From NCBI RefSeq assembly GCF_020991375.1, contig NZ_JAJLQZ010000023.1, positions 19,833 to 83,832 on the forward strand: a DNA stretch of 64,000 nucleotides, written 5' to 3'. The position numbers and the translations under genes are program-made. Below, piece by piece: positions 17,842 through 27,457 of this stretch. This DNA comes from Glycomyces amatae. Lineage in GTDB: Bacteria; Actinomycetota; Actinomycetes; Mycobacteriales; Micromonosporaceae. How positions within the stretch are numbered: position 1 is the stretch's first letter; every line of letters starts with the position of its first letter. The notes under the pieces were generated by a model. The model was given only the letters and a program-made list of their open reading frames with translations, had not been told where the DNA came from and did not search any database.

Positions 17842-18017
17842 CTCAGGAGCCGACCGTGCTGCGCGTTCTGTTCCCGGCCCGACCCCTTCGCAGGCTCAGG
17901 AGTCGACCGTGCTGCGCCTTCTGTTCCCGGCCCGACTCCTTCGCAGGCTCAGGAGTCGACCGTGCTGTGCTGCCCGTTCCCGGCCCGACCCCTTCGCAGG
18001 CTCAGGAGTCGACCGTG
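17842..18017. repeat. Three tandem 53-bp repeats plus partial copy at the DUF3107 3' end
   Basis: Units start at 17842, 17895 and 17948, each 53 bases, and a fourth begins at 18001 but keeps only its first 17 bases (CTCAGGAGTCGACCGTG). That last piece is the 3' end of the DUF3107 gene (complement codes TVDS-stop), so the array repeats the end of this gene plus its downstream flank. The length is not a multiple of three and all copies lie outside the coding sequence. Confidence 0.9.
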
Positions 18018-18229
18018 AAGCCGACCGACCGCACGTTGGTCGCGGCGACCTCGACGTACGCGATCTTCTCGGCGGGGATGTACACCTGCCGGCCCTTCTC
18101 GTCCTCGAGCCGCAGGACTCCGCCCTTGCCGACGGCCTGTTCGATCGTCTCGGACAGGTCCTTCGGCGACAGCTTGCTCTCCAACACCAGTTCGCGTGGG
18201 GCGTACTGGACACCGATCTTGACCTCCAC
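18002..18229 (-). CDS. DUF3107 family small protein
   Basis: 75 residues. Matches the short actinobacterial DUF3107 family (MEVKIGVQYAPRELVLES ... GRQVYIPAEKIAYVEV), whose function is unknown. Its position beside a TetR regulator, in the block that continues to DUF3152 and MoeZ, matches the corresponding mycobacterial region. Its 3' end has been copied three times downstream. Confidence 0.9.
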   Translation of the reverse strand: MEVKIGVQYAPRELVLESKLSPKDLSETIEQAVGKGGVLRLEDEKGRQVYIPAEKIAYVEVAATNVRSVGFTVDS

Positions 18230-18340
18230 GGGCCCTCCTCAATCGAAATGCTCTGACGTCTAGACGCATGCAAGACTACTAGCGGCGGCCCTCCGCGCAG
18301 GGCACCGAGGAGTGCGCCGAGAGCGAACTAAGCCGCCCCC

Positions 18341-18400
18341 CACTCGCCTTCGGCTTCTCTCGGGCCGTGCCTTCCGCTTCCCTCACTCGCCTTCGGCTTC
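18341..18400. repeat. 17-bp direct repeat copying the end of the TetR gene
   Basis: CACTCGCCTTCGGCTTC occurs at 18341-18357 and again at 18384-18400. The second copy is the 3' end of the TetR gene (complement codes EAEGE-stop). The first copy lies just downstream of it. The remaining space between the DUF3107 and TetR genes holds nothing else recognisable. Confidence 0.8.
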
Positions 18401-19003
18401 GCGAGGGAAGTGCGAAATCCCGCGCCAGGCGAGGCTGCTCATGAGCTGCACGGCCTCCTCCTTGGGGATCACGCGGCCCGAGGCGATCCACTTCCGGGCC
18501 GCGACCTCCGCGGTCCCGACCAGGCCGGTGGCGAGCAGTTCGGCGCGGGCCTTGTCGACGTGGGCGTCGGCCATGATCGTGTCGGCCATCGCCGCCACGC
18601 ACTCGGCCTCCATGCGCAGCACCCGCTCGGCGACCTCGGGGTCGTTGCGCTGGTCGGACTCGAACACCAGCCGGAACGCCTCGCCCTGGGCGTCCACGAA
18701 GTCGAAGTAGGCCCGCATGGCGCGGTTCACCCGCTCCTTGTTGTCGTCCGTGGACGCTATGGCGTCCCTGACCTGGCCCACCAGCTCGGCGGCCCGGCCG
18801 TCCAGCAGCGCCAGGTACAGCTCCAGCTTCGACGCGAAGTGCTGGTACAGGACCGGCTTGGAGACCCCGGCGTTCTCGGCGATGTCGTCCATCGAGGTGT
18901 TGTGGTAACCGTTGGACACGAAGACGTCCTGCGCGGCCCGCAGCAGCTGGGCTCGGCGTTCGCTCCTGGGCAGTCGGATCCGGCCCTCTCCGGCGCTGTT
19001 CAC
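18383..19003 (-). CDS. TetR family transcriptional regulator
   Basis: 206 residues. Typical TetR helix-turn-helix at about 25-60 (FVSNGYHNTSMDDIAENAGV then SKPVLYQHFASK) and a helical ligand/dimer domain. GTG start with GAGGAGAGG upstream. Its counterpart next to DUF3107 is conserved across actinobacteria. The regulated genes are unknown; the divergent gene at 19179 is a possible target. Confidence 0.9.
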   Translation of the reverse strand: MNSAGEGRIRLPRSERRAQLLRAAQDVFVSNGYHNTSMDDIAENAGVSKPVLYQHFASKLELYLALLDGRAAELVGQVRDAIASTDDNKERVNRAMRAYFDFVDAQGEAFRLVFESDQRNDPEVAERVLRMEAECVAAMADTIMADAHVDKARAELLATGLVGTAEVAARKWIASGRVIPKEEAVQLMSSLAWRGISHFPREAEGE

Positions 19004-19178
19004 AGGGCACCTCTCCTCGCGTCATGTCGCCCATCCGTCAGTCGCGGGCTCTTGCGACCTGAAGGAAGCTTACGGAAACCTGAATACAGTCTCCCAGCGT
19101 ACGGGGGCGACAAACGCGGCTTCGAGTCACTGGGCGCGCCACGGTACCTTGAGACCGGGAATATGAAGGAGTTGTCCA

Positions 19179-21098
19179 GTGGTGTATGACCAGAACCGGC
19201 CGGATGAGCCGTCGCGCCCGAGCGGAGAGGAGCGGACCTCTCGCAGGCGCATCGGCAGGTCCTGGGGCCCGCCCGCCGAGGAGGCCCCCGAGGCCCCCGA
19301 GGAGGCGCGCCAGGGGATGGCCCAGCCGCCTGAGCAGTACCGGTTCGACCCGGACCGCGGGCGCCGCCACCGCTACAGCGAGGACCCGACCGGGCAGGTC
19401 CCGAACGTGCCGGTCGAGATCGCCGAGACCGGGCCGATGGTCCCGGCCACCAGGCGCCCCTCGCCCGGCGAGCAGTTCGCCCCGCTCCCCGCGGCCCCCG
19501 AGACCCCGCAAGGCCCCCAAGGATTCCCGAACGACCCGAACCAGCAGCCCCAGCCTCCGCAGCAGCCGCCGTCGCCGTTCGCACCGCCGGGTGCGAACCA
19601 TGAGCGCAGTGCGCCGCCGGGTGCGAACCATGAGCGCAGTGCGCCGCCGGGTGCGAACCATGAGCGCAGTGCGCCGCCGGGCGCGAACCATGAGCGCAGT
19701 GCGCCGCCGGGTGCGAACCATGAGCGCAGTGCGCCGCCGGGCGCGAACCAGGAGTTCGGCGCCCCGACCGCGAACCACGAGCAGGCCACGCCCCCGCCGC
19801 AGCAGCACCTGAGCGCGCCGCAGGACTTCGGCGCCCCCCAGCAGCACCCCGGCTACAGCGCCCCGCCCGCGCCCGGCGACTACGCCCAGCAGCAGGGCCC
19901 CCCGCACCCGGGACCGAACCAGGAGTTCGGCGCGCCGGGCGCGAACCACGAGTACAGCGCCCCTAACCCCGAGCACGGCGCCCCGCAGCACTTCAGCGCC
20001 CCGCCCCAGGCCGGCGCGATGCCGAGCGCGCCCCCCGCCAACCCGGCGTTCGCCACACCCGCCCCGGGCCAGGACCGCCCCCTCCCTCCGACGCCGCCGG
20101 AGCCGCCCGCCGCGCCTGAGCCGCCCCAGCAGTACTCGCAGCCCGCGCCGCAGCACACCGGCCCCATCGAGGTCCCGCAGCCGCCGGCGCAGCAGGCCCC
20201 GCCCGTGCCGCCCACCCCGGCGGCCCCCGGGCCCATCCCCGTCGGCGAGCAGCAGACCGACCAGTTCCCGATCGTCCAGCGCCAGCCGCTCACCGAGGTG
20301 TCGCCCGCGGCCGTCCCGAGCCCGCCCGTCACCGAGCAGGCCCCGCTGCGCACGGCCCCGGCGAACCGGCCGCCGCTCGCCGAGCCCACCCCTCCCGCGA
20401 CCGTGGAGCAGCCCGGCCACCTGCCCGGCGCGCCCGGCCCGTCCGGGGGGAGCGACACCGAGTCCGAGCGCCTGGTCGACGCGGTCCGCCAGGTTCCCGG
20501 CGTCCGCGACGCGTTCCACGTGACCGCCCCCGACGGCGCCTCCAGCCTCCGGCTCGAGCTCGAAGAGGGCGTCGACCCCGACGAGGTCCACGCGGTCGTC
20601 TCCGCCGTCGTCGCCGAGCAGCGCGCGGTCGAGCCCGGCCCGCAGTCCTCGGACGAGCCCGGCCAGGACATCAGCGCCCAGGTCGAGGCCCCCTCCACCG
20701 ACGTCGAGGTCGCGCAGGTCGGCCCGGTCGAGCTGCGCCGCGTCGACATCGAGTCGGCCGGCCTCGAGGCCGAGGTCAGCGTCACGCTCTCCCTCGGCGG
20801 CGACGAGTCGACCGGGAAGGTCGCCGTCCCGCCCATCGACTGGCACATCCAGCACGCCGCCGCGGCGGCCACAGTGGAGGCGCTGCGCCCGCGGCTCGCC
20901 GCCGGCGACGTCCGCGTCGAGGTCGAGCACGCCTCGATCGTGCCGACCGGGCCGGTCAAGACCGCCGTCGTGGTCATCCTGTGGCTCGACGGCCAGGCCG
21001 TGCGGCGCCTCTCCGGCGCCGCCGTGGTCACCGCCGAACGTTCGCGCGCCGTGGTTTCGGCTACTTTGGGCGCACTCGCTGCCGAAGTGTCACACTAG
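19179..21098 (+). CDS. Proline-rich disordered protein with tandem repeats and a C-terminal domain
   Basis: 639 residues, GTG start 8 bases after AAGGAG. Residues 1-420 are low-complexity, rich in Pro, Ala, Gln and Gly, with five near-identical decapeptides (APPGANHERS) at about 135-184 and weaker versions (GANQEFGAP, GANHEYSAP) later. Residues 420-639 form a folded alpha/beta region of two parts (SERLVDAVRQVPGVRDAFHV; WHIQHAAAAATVEALRPRLA). No signal peptide or TM helix. Family not recognised. It may be an actinobacterial scaffold-like protein; that is a guess from composition. Confidence 0.75.
   Translation: MVYDQNRPDEPSRPSGEERTSRRRIGRSWGPPAEEAPEAPEEARQGMAQPPEQYRFDPDRGRRHRYSEDPTGQVPNVPVEIAETGPMVPATRRPSPGEQFAPLPAAPETPQGPQGFPNDPNQQPQPPQQPPSPFAPPGANHERSAPPGANHERSAPPGANHERSAPPGANHERSAPPGANHERSAPPGANQEFGAPTANHEQATPPPQQHLSAPQDFGAPQQHPGYSAPPAPGDYAQQQGPPHPGPNQEFGAPGANHEYSAPNPEHGAPQHFSAPPQAGAMPSAPPANPAFATPAPGQDRPLPPTPPEPPAAPEPPQQYSQPAPQHTGPIEVPQPPAQQAPPVPPTPAAPGPIPVGEQQTDQFPIVQRQPLTEVSPAAVPSPPVTEQAPLRTAPANRPPLAEPTPPATVEQPGHLPGAPGPSGGSDTESERLVDAVRQVPGVRDAFHVTAPDGASSLRLELEEGVDPDEVHAVVSAVVAEQRAVEPGPQSSDEPGQDISAQVEAPSTDVEVAQVGPVELRRVDIESAGLEAEVSVTLSLGGDESTGKVAVPPIDWHIQHAAAAATVEALRPRLAAGDVRVEVEHASIVPTGPVKTAVVVILWLDGQAVRRLSGAAVVTAERSRAVVSATLGALAAEVSH
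19581..19760 (+). repeat. Five 30-bp in-frame tandem repeats plus a degenerate sixth
   Basis: Units of 30 bases begin at 19581, 19611, 19641, 19671 and 19701; a degenerate sixth occupies 19731-19760. Variation between units is mainly one T/C third-position change, so the expansion is recent and copy number could vary between strains. Confidence 0.9.
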
Positions 21099-21103
21099 GA
21101 CCC

Positions 21104-22096
21104 ATGAAACGGGCGCGGCTGGTCGACGCCGGCGGGGTTCGCACCCCCCGGCGCCCGCACCCGCCGTGGCCCGGCATCGAGCACCAGCTGAGCCGCCGCC
21201 GGCTGTTCATCCGGCACACCCCGCCGACCGCCAAGGGCGCCGAGCCCGCGGTGTTCGTGCACGGCCTCGGCGGCTCGGCCCAGAACTGGACCGACCTCGC
21301 CGACGCCCTCTCCGACCGGCTCGCCGTCGACGCGGTCGACCTGCCCGGCTTCGGCCACTCGGCGCCCGCCCCGCGCGTCACCGTCCCACTGCTCGCGCAG
21401 GACGTCGCCGCCTGGATCGTCGAGTCCGGGCGCGGGCCCGTGCACCTGGCGGGCCACTCCCTGGGCGGGGCGGTCTCGGTCTACCTCGCCGCGACCCGGC
21501 CGGGCCTGGTCCGCACGCTGACGCTGGTGTCCCCGGCGATGCCCTTCGCCAACCCCCGGCGCTCGCACCAGTCCCGCTACCTGCCGATGCTCGCGGTGCC
21601 GAACATGGCCTGGTTCGCCGACCGCGCCATGCGCTCGCGCACCCCCGAGCAGGTCGTGGACGACATCATCTTCGGCACCTGGGCGGTCCCGGAGCTCATC
21701 CACCCGCAGCGCCGGCGCGAGGCGATCGCCGAGGCCCGCCACCGGCTCGCCGTCCCCTGGAACAACCGCGCCTACATCCAGACCTACCGGGGGCTCATGG
21801 CCTCCTTCTTCCAGTCGTTCGTCCCGGGCACGCACTCGCTGTGGCGCCTCGCGGCCGAGATCCAGTGCCCGACCCTGGTCATCTGGGGCAAGCAGGACCG
21901 GGTGATCGACGTGCGCCAGGCCCCGCCCGCGGCCCTGGCCATCCCCGACTCGCGCCTGCTCATCCTCGACCAGACCGGGCACGTGGCGATGATGGAGCGC
22001 CCGCAGGCGACCGCCCGCGCGATGGCCGCGATGCTCGACGAGTTCCACAGCGAAGCGGTCGAGCCGGTCGCCGAGCCCGAGACGGCGGTGTCGTGA
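21104..22096 (+). CDS. Alpha/beta hydrolase
   Basis: 330 residues. Oxyanion motif HGLGG (about 53-57), nucleophile Ser119 in GHSLGG, acid Asp in WGKQDRVID and His in TGHVAMME, so the catalytic triad is complete. Substrate unknown; the block DUF3107-TetR-hydrolase-DUF3152-MoeZ is conserved in many actinobacteria. It begins 5 bases after the proline-rich gene ends and may be co-transcribed. Confidence 0.88.
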   Translation: MKRARLVDAGGVRTPRRPHPPWPGIEHQLSRRRLFIRHTPPTAKGAEPAVFVHGLGGSAQNWTDLADALSDRLAVDAVDLPGFGHSAPAPRVTVPLLAQDVAAWIVESGRGPVHLAGHSLGGAVSVYLAATRPGLVRTLTLVSPAMPFANPRRSHQSRYLPMLAVPNMAWFADRAMRSRTPEQVVDDIIFGTWAVPELIHPQRRREAIAEARHRLAVPWNNRAYIQTYRGLMASFFQSFVPGTHSLWRLAAEIQCPTLVIWGKQDRVIDVRQAPPAALAIPDSRLLILDQTGHVAMMERPQATARAMAAMLDEFHSEAVEPVAEPETAVS

Positions 22097-22256
22097 CCGC
22101 GGCCGCGAGCAGTGTCGGACCCGCCGGGCAGTATTGAGACCAGGGGACCCGCCCGCCCCGTGCGGCCTCGGCGTGTCCGCATGGTGAACTCGAATCGGGC
22201 CACATGAAAACCGGGGCTGGGCCAATCGCGGCTCCGTCTGTCTTAGACTCGCCGGT

Positions 22257-23093
22257 GTGACTGAGGGACGGCTCGACCGCAACCGCAGGCTCCGCAGGCG
22301 GCGCCGCTTCGTGCTGCTCGCCATCCTCGTCCTCATGGCGGGGACGGGTGCCTACTTCGCCATCGACGCCGCCGACGCCGAGAAACCGCAGGCCCTGGAC
22401 GAGCAGCAGGTCGCCCCGAGCACCGTCGTCGCGCCGTCCCCCGACGCCCCGCCCTCTCCCAGCCCCGAGGCCGCGGTCGTCCCGCCGCTGTACTTCTCCG
22501 GCACCGGCACCTGGACCTACGCCGAACCGGCGGACACCGGGGTCCTCGGCACCGCTGGCACGCTCCTCACCTACGACGTCGCCGTCGAGAACGGCCTCGA
22601 GCTCGACGCGGAGGAGTTCAGCGGGTTCGTCCACGCGACGCTCGCCGACCCCCGCTCCTGGACCGCGGGCGGCGGCTGGCGCTTCCAGCAGGTCGGCGAG
22701 GGCGGCGGCGCGGACTTCACCGTCTACCTCGCCAGCCCCGAGCAGCGCGCGCTGCTGTGCGGCTCGACCAACACCACCGTCTCGTGCCGCAACGGCGACA
22801 GCGTCGTCATCAACTCGGCCCGCTGGATCACCGCCGTCGACCACTGGGACGGCACCCTCGACGGCTACCGCCAGTACGCCGTGAACCACGAGGTCGGGCA
22901 CCGGCTCGGCCACGGCCACGAGGTGTGCCCCGCCGAGGGCGAGACCTCCCCGGTCATGGCCCAGCAGACCTACCGGCTCGCCGGCTGCGTCGGCAACTCC
23001 TGGCCCTTCCCCGACGGCGAGACGTACGTGTCGGGGCCCGCGGGGGACTACAACGGCCCCGAGCTCCCCCCGGACGACTTCGTCGACCGCTAG
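22257..23093 (+). CDS. DUF3152 secreted or membrane-anchored metalloprotease-like protein
   Basis: 278 residues, GTG start. Basic N-terminus then one TM/signal anchor (FVLLAILVLMAGTGAYFAI, about 19-37), a Pro/Ser linker and an extracytoplasmic domain with the zinc-protease-like motif HEVGHRLGHGHEVC (His211, His215, His221). DUF3152 is a conserved actinobacterial family of unknown substrate. A TTAGAC box 8-14 bases upstream of the GTG suggests a leaderless transcript. Confidence 0.88.
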   Translation: MTEGRLDRNRRLRRRRRFVLLAILVLMAGTGAYFAIDAADAEKPQALDEQQVAPSTVVAPSPDAPPSPSPEAAVVPPLYFSGTGTWTYAEPADTGVLGTAGTLLTYDVAVENGLELDAEEFSGFVHATLADPRSWTAGGGWRFQQVGEGGGADFTVYLASPEQRALLCGSTNTTVSCRNGDSVVINSARWITAVDHWDGTLDGYRQYAVNHEVGHRLGHGHEVCPAEGETSPVMAQQTYRLAGCVGNSWPFPDGETYVSGPAGDYNGPELPPDDFVDR

Positions 23094-23197
23094 ACCCGCA
23101 TTCCACAGAATGGGACGGACCGTCCCACGGGCGTGAAGAACCGCACACCGCGCTTCCCGGTGGAATATCCACACCGTGGACATGCATTATTGGACAT

Positions 23198-24376
23198 ATG
23201 AGTTTGCCGCCGCTGGTCGAACCAGCCTCTGAGCTGTCGGTCGACGAGGTGCGCCGCTATTCGCGCCACCTCATCATCCCCGACGTCGCCATGGACGGTC
23301 AGAAACGACTCAAGAACGCCAAGGTGCTCTGCGTGGGCGCGGGCGGCCTCGGGTCCCCCGCGCTGATGTACCTGGCCGCCGCCGGGGTCGGCACGATCGG
23401 CATCGCCGAGTTCGACACCGTCGACGAATCGAACCTCCAGCGCCAGATCATCCACGGCCAGTCCGACATCGGCCGCCCCAAGTCCGAGTCGGCCGCCGCC
23501 ACGATCCGCGAGATCAACCCGCATGTCGAGGTCGTCATCCACAACGCGGTGCTCGACAACGACAACGTCTTCGAGATCTTCGAGCCGTACGACCTCATCA
23601 TCGACGGCACCGACAACTTCGCGACCCGCTACATGGTCAACGACGCGGCCGTGCTCTCCGGCAAGCCGTACGTGTGGGGCTCGATCTACCGCTTCGACGG
23701 CCAGGCCAGCGTCTTCTGGGCCGACCAGGGCCCGTGCTACCGCTGCCTCTACCCCGAGCCCCCGCCGCCGGGCATGGTCCCGAGCTGCGCCGAGGGCGGC
23801 GTCCTCGGCGTCCTGTGCGCCTCGATCGGCTCGATCCAGACCACCGAGGCCATCAAGCTGCTCACCGGCATCGGCGACCCGCTCGTCGGCTCGCTCATGG
23901 TCTACGACGCCCTGGAGATGAGCTACCGCAAGATCAAGGTCCGCAAGGACCCCAACTGCGCGGTCTGCGGCCCGAACGCCACGATCAAGGAGCTCATCGA
24001 CTACGAGGAGTTCTGCGGGTCGGTCACCGACGAGGCGGCCGAGGCCGTCGTCGGCTCGACCATCACGGCGCGCGAGCTGGCCGAGTGGCTCAAGGAGGGC
24101 CGCGACATCGACCTCATCGACGTGCGCGAGCCCGCCGAGTACGAGATCGTGCGCATCCCCGGTTCGCGGCTGATCCCCAAGGGCGACATCGTCTCCGGTG
24201 CCGCGCTCAGCGATCTGCCGACCGAGCGGCAGGCGGTCTTCTACTGCAAGGCGGGCGTGCGCTCCGCCGAGGCCCTGGCCGCCGCCAAGGCCGCCGGGCT
24301 GAAGAACGCCGTCCACGTCCAGGGCGGCGTGCTCGGCTGGATCAACCAGGTCGACCCGAGCCTGCCGGCCTACTAG
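23198..24376 (+). CDS. moeZ: MoeZ: E1-like adenylyltransferase/sulfurtransferase with rhodanese domain
   Basis: 392 residues. ThiF/MoeB domain with ATP-binding VGAGGLGSP (about 46-54) and two zinc pairs (CYRCLYP and CAVCG), then a C-terminal rhodanese domain with active-site Cys in FYCKAGVRS. It adenylates and sulfurates C-terminal GG of ubiquitin-like sulfur carriers for molybdopterin, thiamine or cysteine routes; this two-domain form is the actinobacterial MoeZ. A terminator follows. It is the last gene of the conserved block. Confidence 0.93.
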   Translation: MSLPPLVEPASELSVDEVRRYSRHLIIPDVAMDGQKRLKNAKVLCVGAGGLGSPALMYLAAAGVGTIGIAEFDTVDESNLQRQIIHGQSDIGRPKSESAAATIREINPHVEVVIHNAVLDNDNVFEIFEPYDLIIDGTDNFATRYMVNDAAVLSGKPYVWGSIYRFDGQASVFWADQGPCYRCLYPEPPPPGMVPSCAEGGVLGVLCASIGSIQTTEAIKLLTGIGDPLVGSLMVYDALEMSYRKIKVRKDPNCAVCGPNATIKELIDYEEFCGSVTDEAAEAVVGSTITARELAEWLKEGRDIDLIDVREPAEYEIVRIPGSRLIPKGDIVSGAALSDLPTERQAVFYCKAGVRSAEALAAAKAAGLKNAVHVQGGVLGWINQVDPSLPAY

Positions 24377-24390
24377 CGGGCGTCCGCGAG

Positions 24391-24420
24391 GGGCGTGCGG
24401 CCACGGGCCGTACGCCCTTC
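24391..24420 (+). terminator. Intrinsic terminator after moeZ
   Basis: 12-bp arms GGGCGTGCGGCC / GGCCGTACGCCC with one mismatch and a 3-base loop, then CTTCG. Confidence 0.65.
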
Positions 24421-24494
24421 GTCGCGCTTTGGGTTGCTTCGAGTCGTTATGAGATTTCAGACTCGGTTCATCAAGGAATTCCCTTCCTGAGGCG

Positions 24495-24524
24495 TTGACT
24501 CCCGGTTGACCGGTTCCCTAGCCT
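24495..24524 (+). promoter_or_regulatory. Promoter of the serine hydrolase gene (leaderless)
   Basis: TTGACT at 24495-24500, an 18-base spacer and TAGCCT at 24519-24524, with the ATG only 7 bases after the -10 box. This spacing predicts a transcript starting at or near the ATG. Confidence 0.6.
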
Positions 24525-24531
24525 GGGCTCC

Positions 24532-25425
24532 ATGACCCGCAAAAGCGAACGATCCTCCAGTCGCGTGCGTTCCTCCCGCCGGACCGTCCTGCGCTTCGGC
24601 GTCCCCGCCGCCGCGGTCCTCGTCGGCGGCGGTGCCGTGGCCACGGTGGCCGCGAACGCCTCCGAGCTCGGCCTCGACACCGTCTTCGGCGTCTCCCGCG
24701 AAGAGCTCGAGGCCGACCTCAAGACCCGGATCGACGCCTACCTCGCCTCCACGGACACTCTGGTCGAGGCCTCGGTCGCCGTCGAGAAGGCCGGCATGCG
24801 CCTCGACTACAACCCCGCGCAGACCCACATCACCGCCTCCGTCGTCAAGGTCGAGATCCTCGCGATGGTCCAGCAGTACTGGGGCTCGGTCGACGCGATC
24901 CCCGAGGACCACCGGGAACTGCTGGAGCGCATGATCACCGAGTCCCACAACGACTCGACCACGTCCCTCTACAACTACCTCGGCGGAGCCGAGGCCCTCC
25001 GGGCCGCGCACGAGCGGTACGGCCTCCAGGACACCGCGGTCGACGCGCAGGGCCGCTGGGGCGTGGGCTGGTCCAGCGCCCCCGACCAGCTGGTCCTCAC
25101 CGACCTCAACCTCTTCGCAGGGGTGCTCGACGCCGAGCAGGTCGCCCTCGGCCGCGAGCTCATGGGCGCCGTCGTCGAGGAGCAGGCGTGGGGCGTCTCC
25201 GCCGCCGCGAAGGAGGGCGAGGCGGTCTGGCTCAAGAACGGCTGGGACGTCGAGTCGCAGCTCGACGGCCTATGGGTGGTCAACTCCGTCGGCGTCCTCG
25301 ACGGCGACGGCGACGAGCCGGTCACGATGGCGATCCTCACCAGCGGCGCCGTCGACGACGCCGAGGGCATCCCGATCGTCGAGGAGGTCGCCCGGATCAC
25401 CCGCGAGGTCATCGACACCGAATAG
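24532..25425 (+). CDS. Class A beta-lactamase-like serine hydrolase, probably Tat-exported
   Basis: 297 residues. A twin-arginine-like N-terminus ([10 protein letters not shown] at 14-23) precedes a hydrophobic stretch. Active-site motifs of the class A fold are present: SVVK (Ser103-Lys106), SHN (Ser138-Asn140, in place of SDN) and KNG in place of KTG. The deviation of the last two motifs suggests a peptidase or uncharacterised hydrolase rather than an efficient beta-lactamase. About the family's usual length. Confidence 0.75.
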   Translation: MTRKSERSSSRVRSSRRTVLRFGVPAAAVLVGGGAVATVAANASELGLDTVFGVSREELEADLKTRIDAYLASTDTLVEASVAVEKAGMRLDYNPAQTHITASVVKVEILAMVQQYWGSVDAIPEDHRELLERMITESHNDSTTSLYNYLGGAEALRAAHERYGLQDTAVDAQGRWGVGWSSAPDQLVLTDLNLFAGVLDAEQVALGRELMGAVVEEQAWGVSAAAKEGEAVWLKNGWDVESQLDGLWVVNSVGVLDGDGDEPVTMAILTSGAVDDAEGIPIVEEVARITREVIDTE

Positions 25426-25456
25426 CCCTGCGGCGCAACGGCACGGACATGCGAAA

Positions 25457-25478
25457 GGCCCGGACCGGAGTCCGGGCC
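25457..25478. terminator. Bidirectional terminator between serine hydrolase and sahH
   Basis: Perfect arms GGCCCGGAC / GTCCGGGCC around a 4-base loop. CTTCGTC follows on the plus strand and CTTTCGC on the minus strand. Confidence 0.7.
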
Positions 25479-25490
25479 CTTCGTCTTCGC

Positions 25491-26949
<1,459 letters not shown>

Positions 26950-26956
26950 GCCTGAA

Positions 26957-26962
26957 ATGCTA
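26957..26962 (-). promoter_or_regulatory. -10 box of sahH, leaderless arrangement
   Basis: On the minus strand TAGCAT ends 7 bases before the ATG at 26949, leaving no room for a Shine-Dalgarno. No SAH or SAM riboswitch was recognised upstream. The stretch 26963-27100 holds no recognisable gene. Confidence 0.45.
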
Positions 26963-27100
26963 CGCGGTGCCCCCGGGCGGGCCCGTCGAACGGGCCCGTG
27001 GCGGCGGCCACGCGGCGGCCGCGAAAGGGGTGGTCGGGGCCACCGTGACGGGCGGCGGCGGAAGTCACGGAAAAAATATCCGTGGAACCCGAGTTTCGGC

Positions 27101-27128
27101 TTGACACTGCCGAGGCTATGGGTAATAT
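27101..27128 (+). promoter_or_regulatory. Strong sigma-70-type promoter
   Basis: TTGACA at 27101-27106, a 16-base spacer and TAATAT at 27123-27128. This is the closest match to consensus seen in the window. The start site should be near 27135. Confidence 0.75.
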
Positions 27129-27134
27129 TGCAGA

Positions 27135-27258
27135 TACGCAGCGTCACGGAGATGCGGAGATCCACAGGGTCTCGAACCATCACCGCCGGCGCCACGGGGA
27201 AACCAAACCGGGGGGAGTGCCGGGCAGTCTGGGGTGGCTGCCCGGCACATTAATTTTT
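27135..27258 (+). ncRNA. Candidate small RNA or attenuated leader (about 124 nt)
   Basis: The strong promoter at 27101 and a strong intrinsic terminator ending at 27258 define a short transcript with no convincing ORF. It contains a purine-rich unpaired stretch (GGGGAAACCAAACC near 27196-27209) and several possible stems. It fits no riboswitch class I can recognise from conserved cores (TPP, FMN, SAM, cobalamin, glycine and ydaO checked by eye). It may act in trans, or be an attenuator for the GNAT gene 200 bases downstream; a second terminator in between argues for the former. Confidence 0.5.
27217..27258 (+). terminator. Strong intrinsic terminator of the small RNA
   Basis: Perfect 11-bp stem (GTGCCGGGCAG / CTGCCCGGCAC) with a 10-base loop, followed by ATTAATTTTT. 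One of the most canonical terminators in the window. Confidence 0.85.
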
Positions 27259-27271
27259 GCGCCGGACCACA

Positions 27272-27302
27272 GGCCCGGGCCGCATCGCGGCCGGGGCCTT
27301 TT
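27272..27302 (+). terminator. Second terminator hairpin
   Basis: 12-bp stem with one mismatch (GGCCCGGGCCGC / GCGGCCGGGGCC), 3-base loop, then TTTT. It lies between the small RNA candidate and the GNAT gene. Confidence 0.7.
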
Positions 27303-27457
27303 GTCGTACTCCGCGAATACCCTTGAACCAAGGGGTCCCCCAGGGACTACCCGCCTTCGCGTGCCCCGGGCCCGCGGCCTCCGGGCCCGAGCCGCGGATC
27401 GAACCGCCTCCCGCTAATTCGATTGCGCCTCGTCCCGATCCGCGAGAGGGTCCCTAC

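Noticed and set aside
17842..18017. CRISPR array
   Set aside because: The 53-bp units are contiguous without spacers and derive from a gene end.
19581..19760. CRISPR array
   Set aside because: The 30-bp units are adjacent without spacers and code a decapeptide repeat in frame.
27161..27185. tRNA T-arm-like GGTCTCGAACC
   Set aside because: No acceptor, D or anticodon stems at the right distances.
27135..27258. Known riboswitch
   Set aside because: No conserved core of TPP, FMN, SAM, SAH, cobalamin, glycine or ydaO type was recognised by eye; needs a covariance search.
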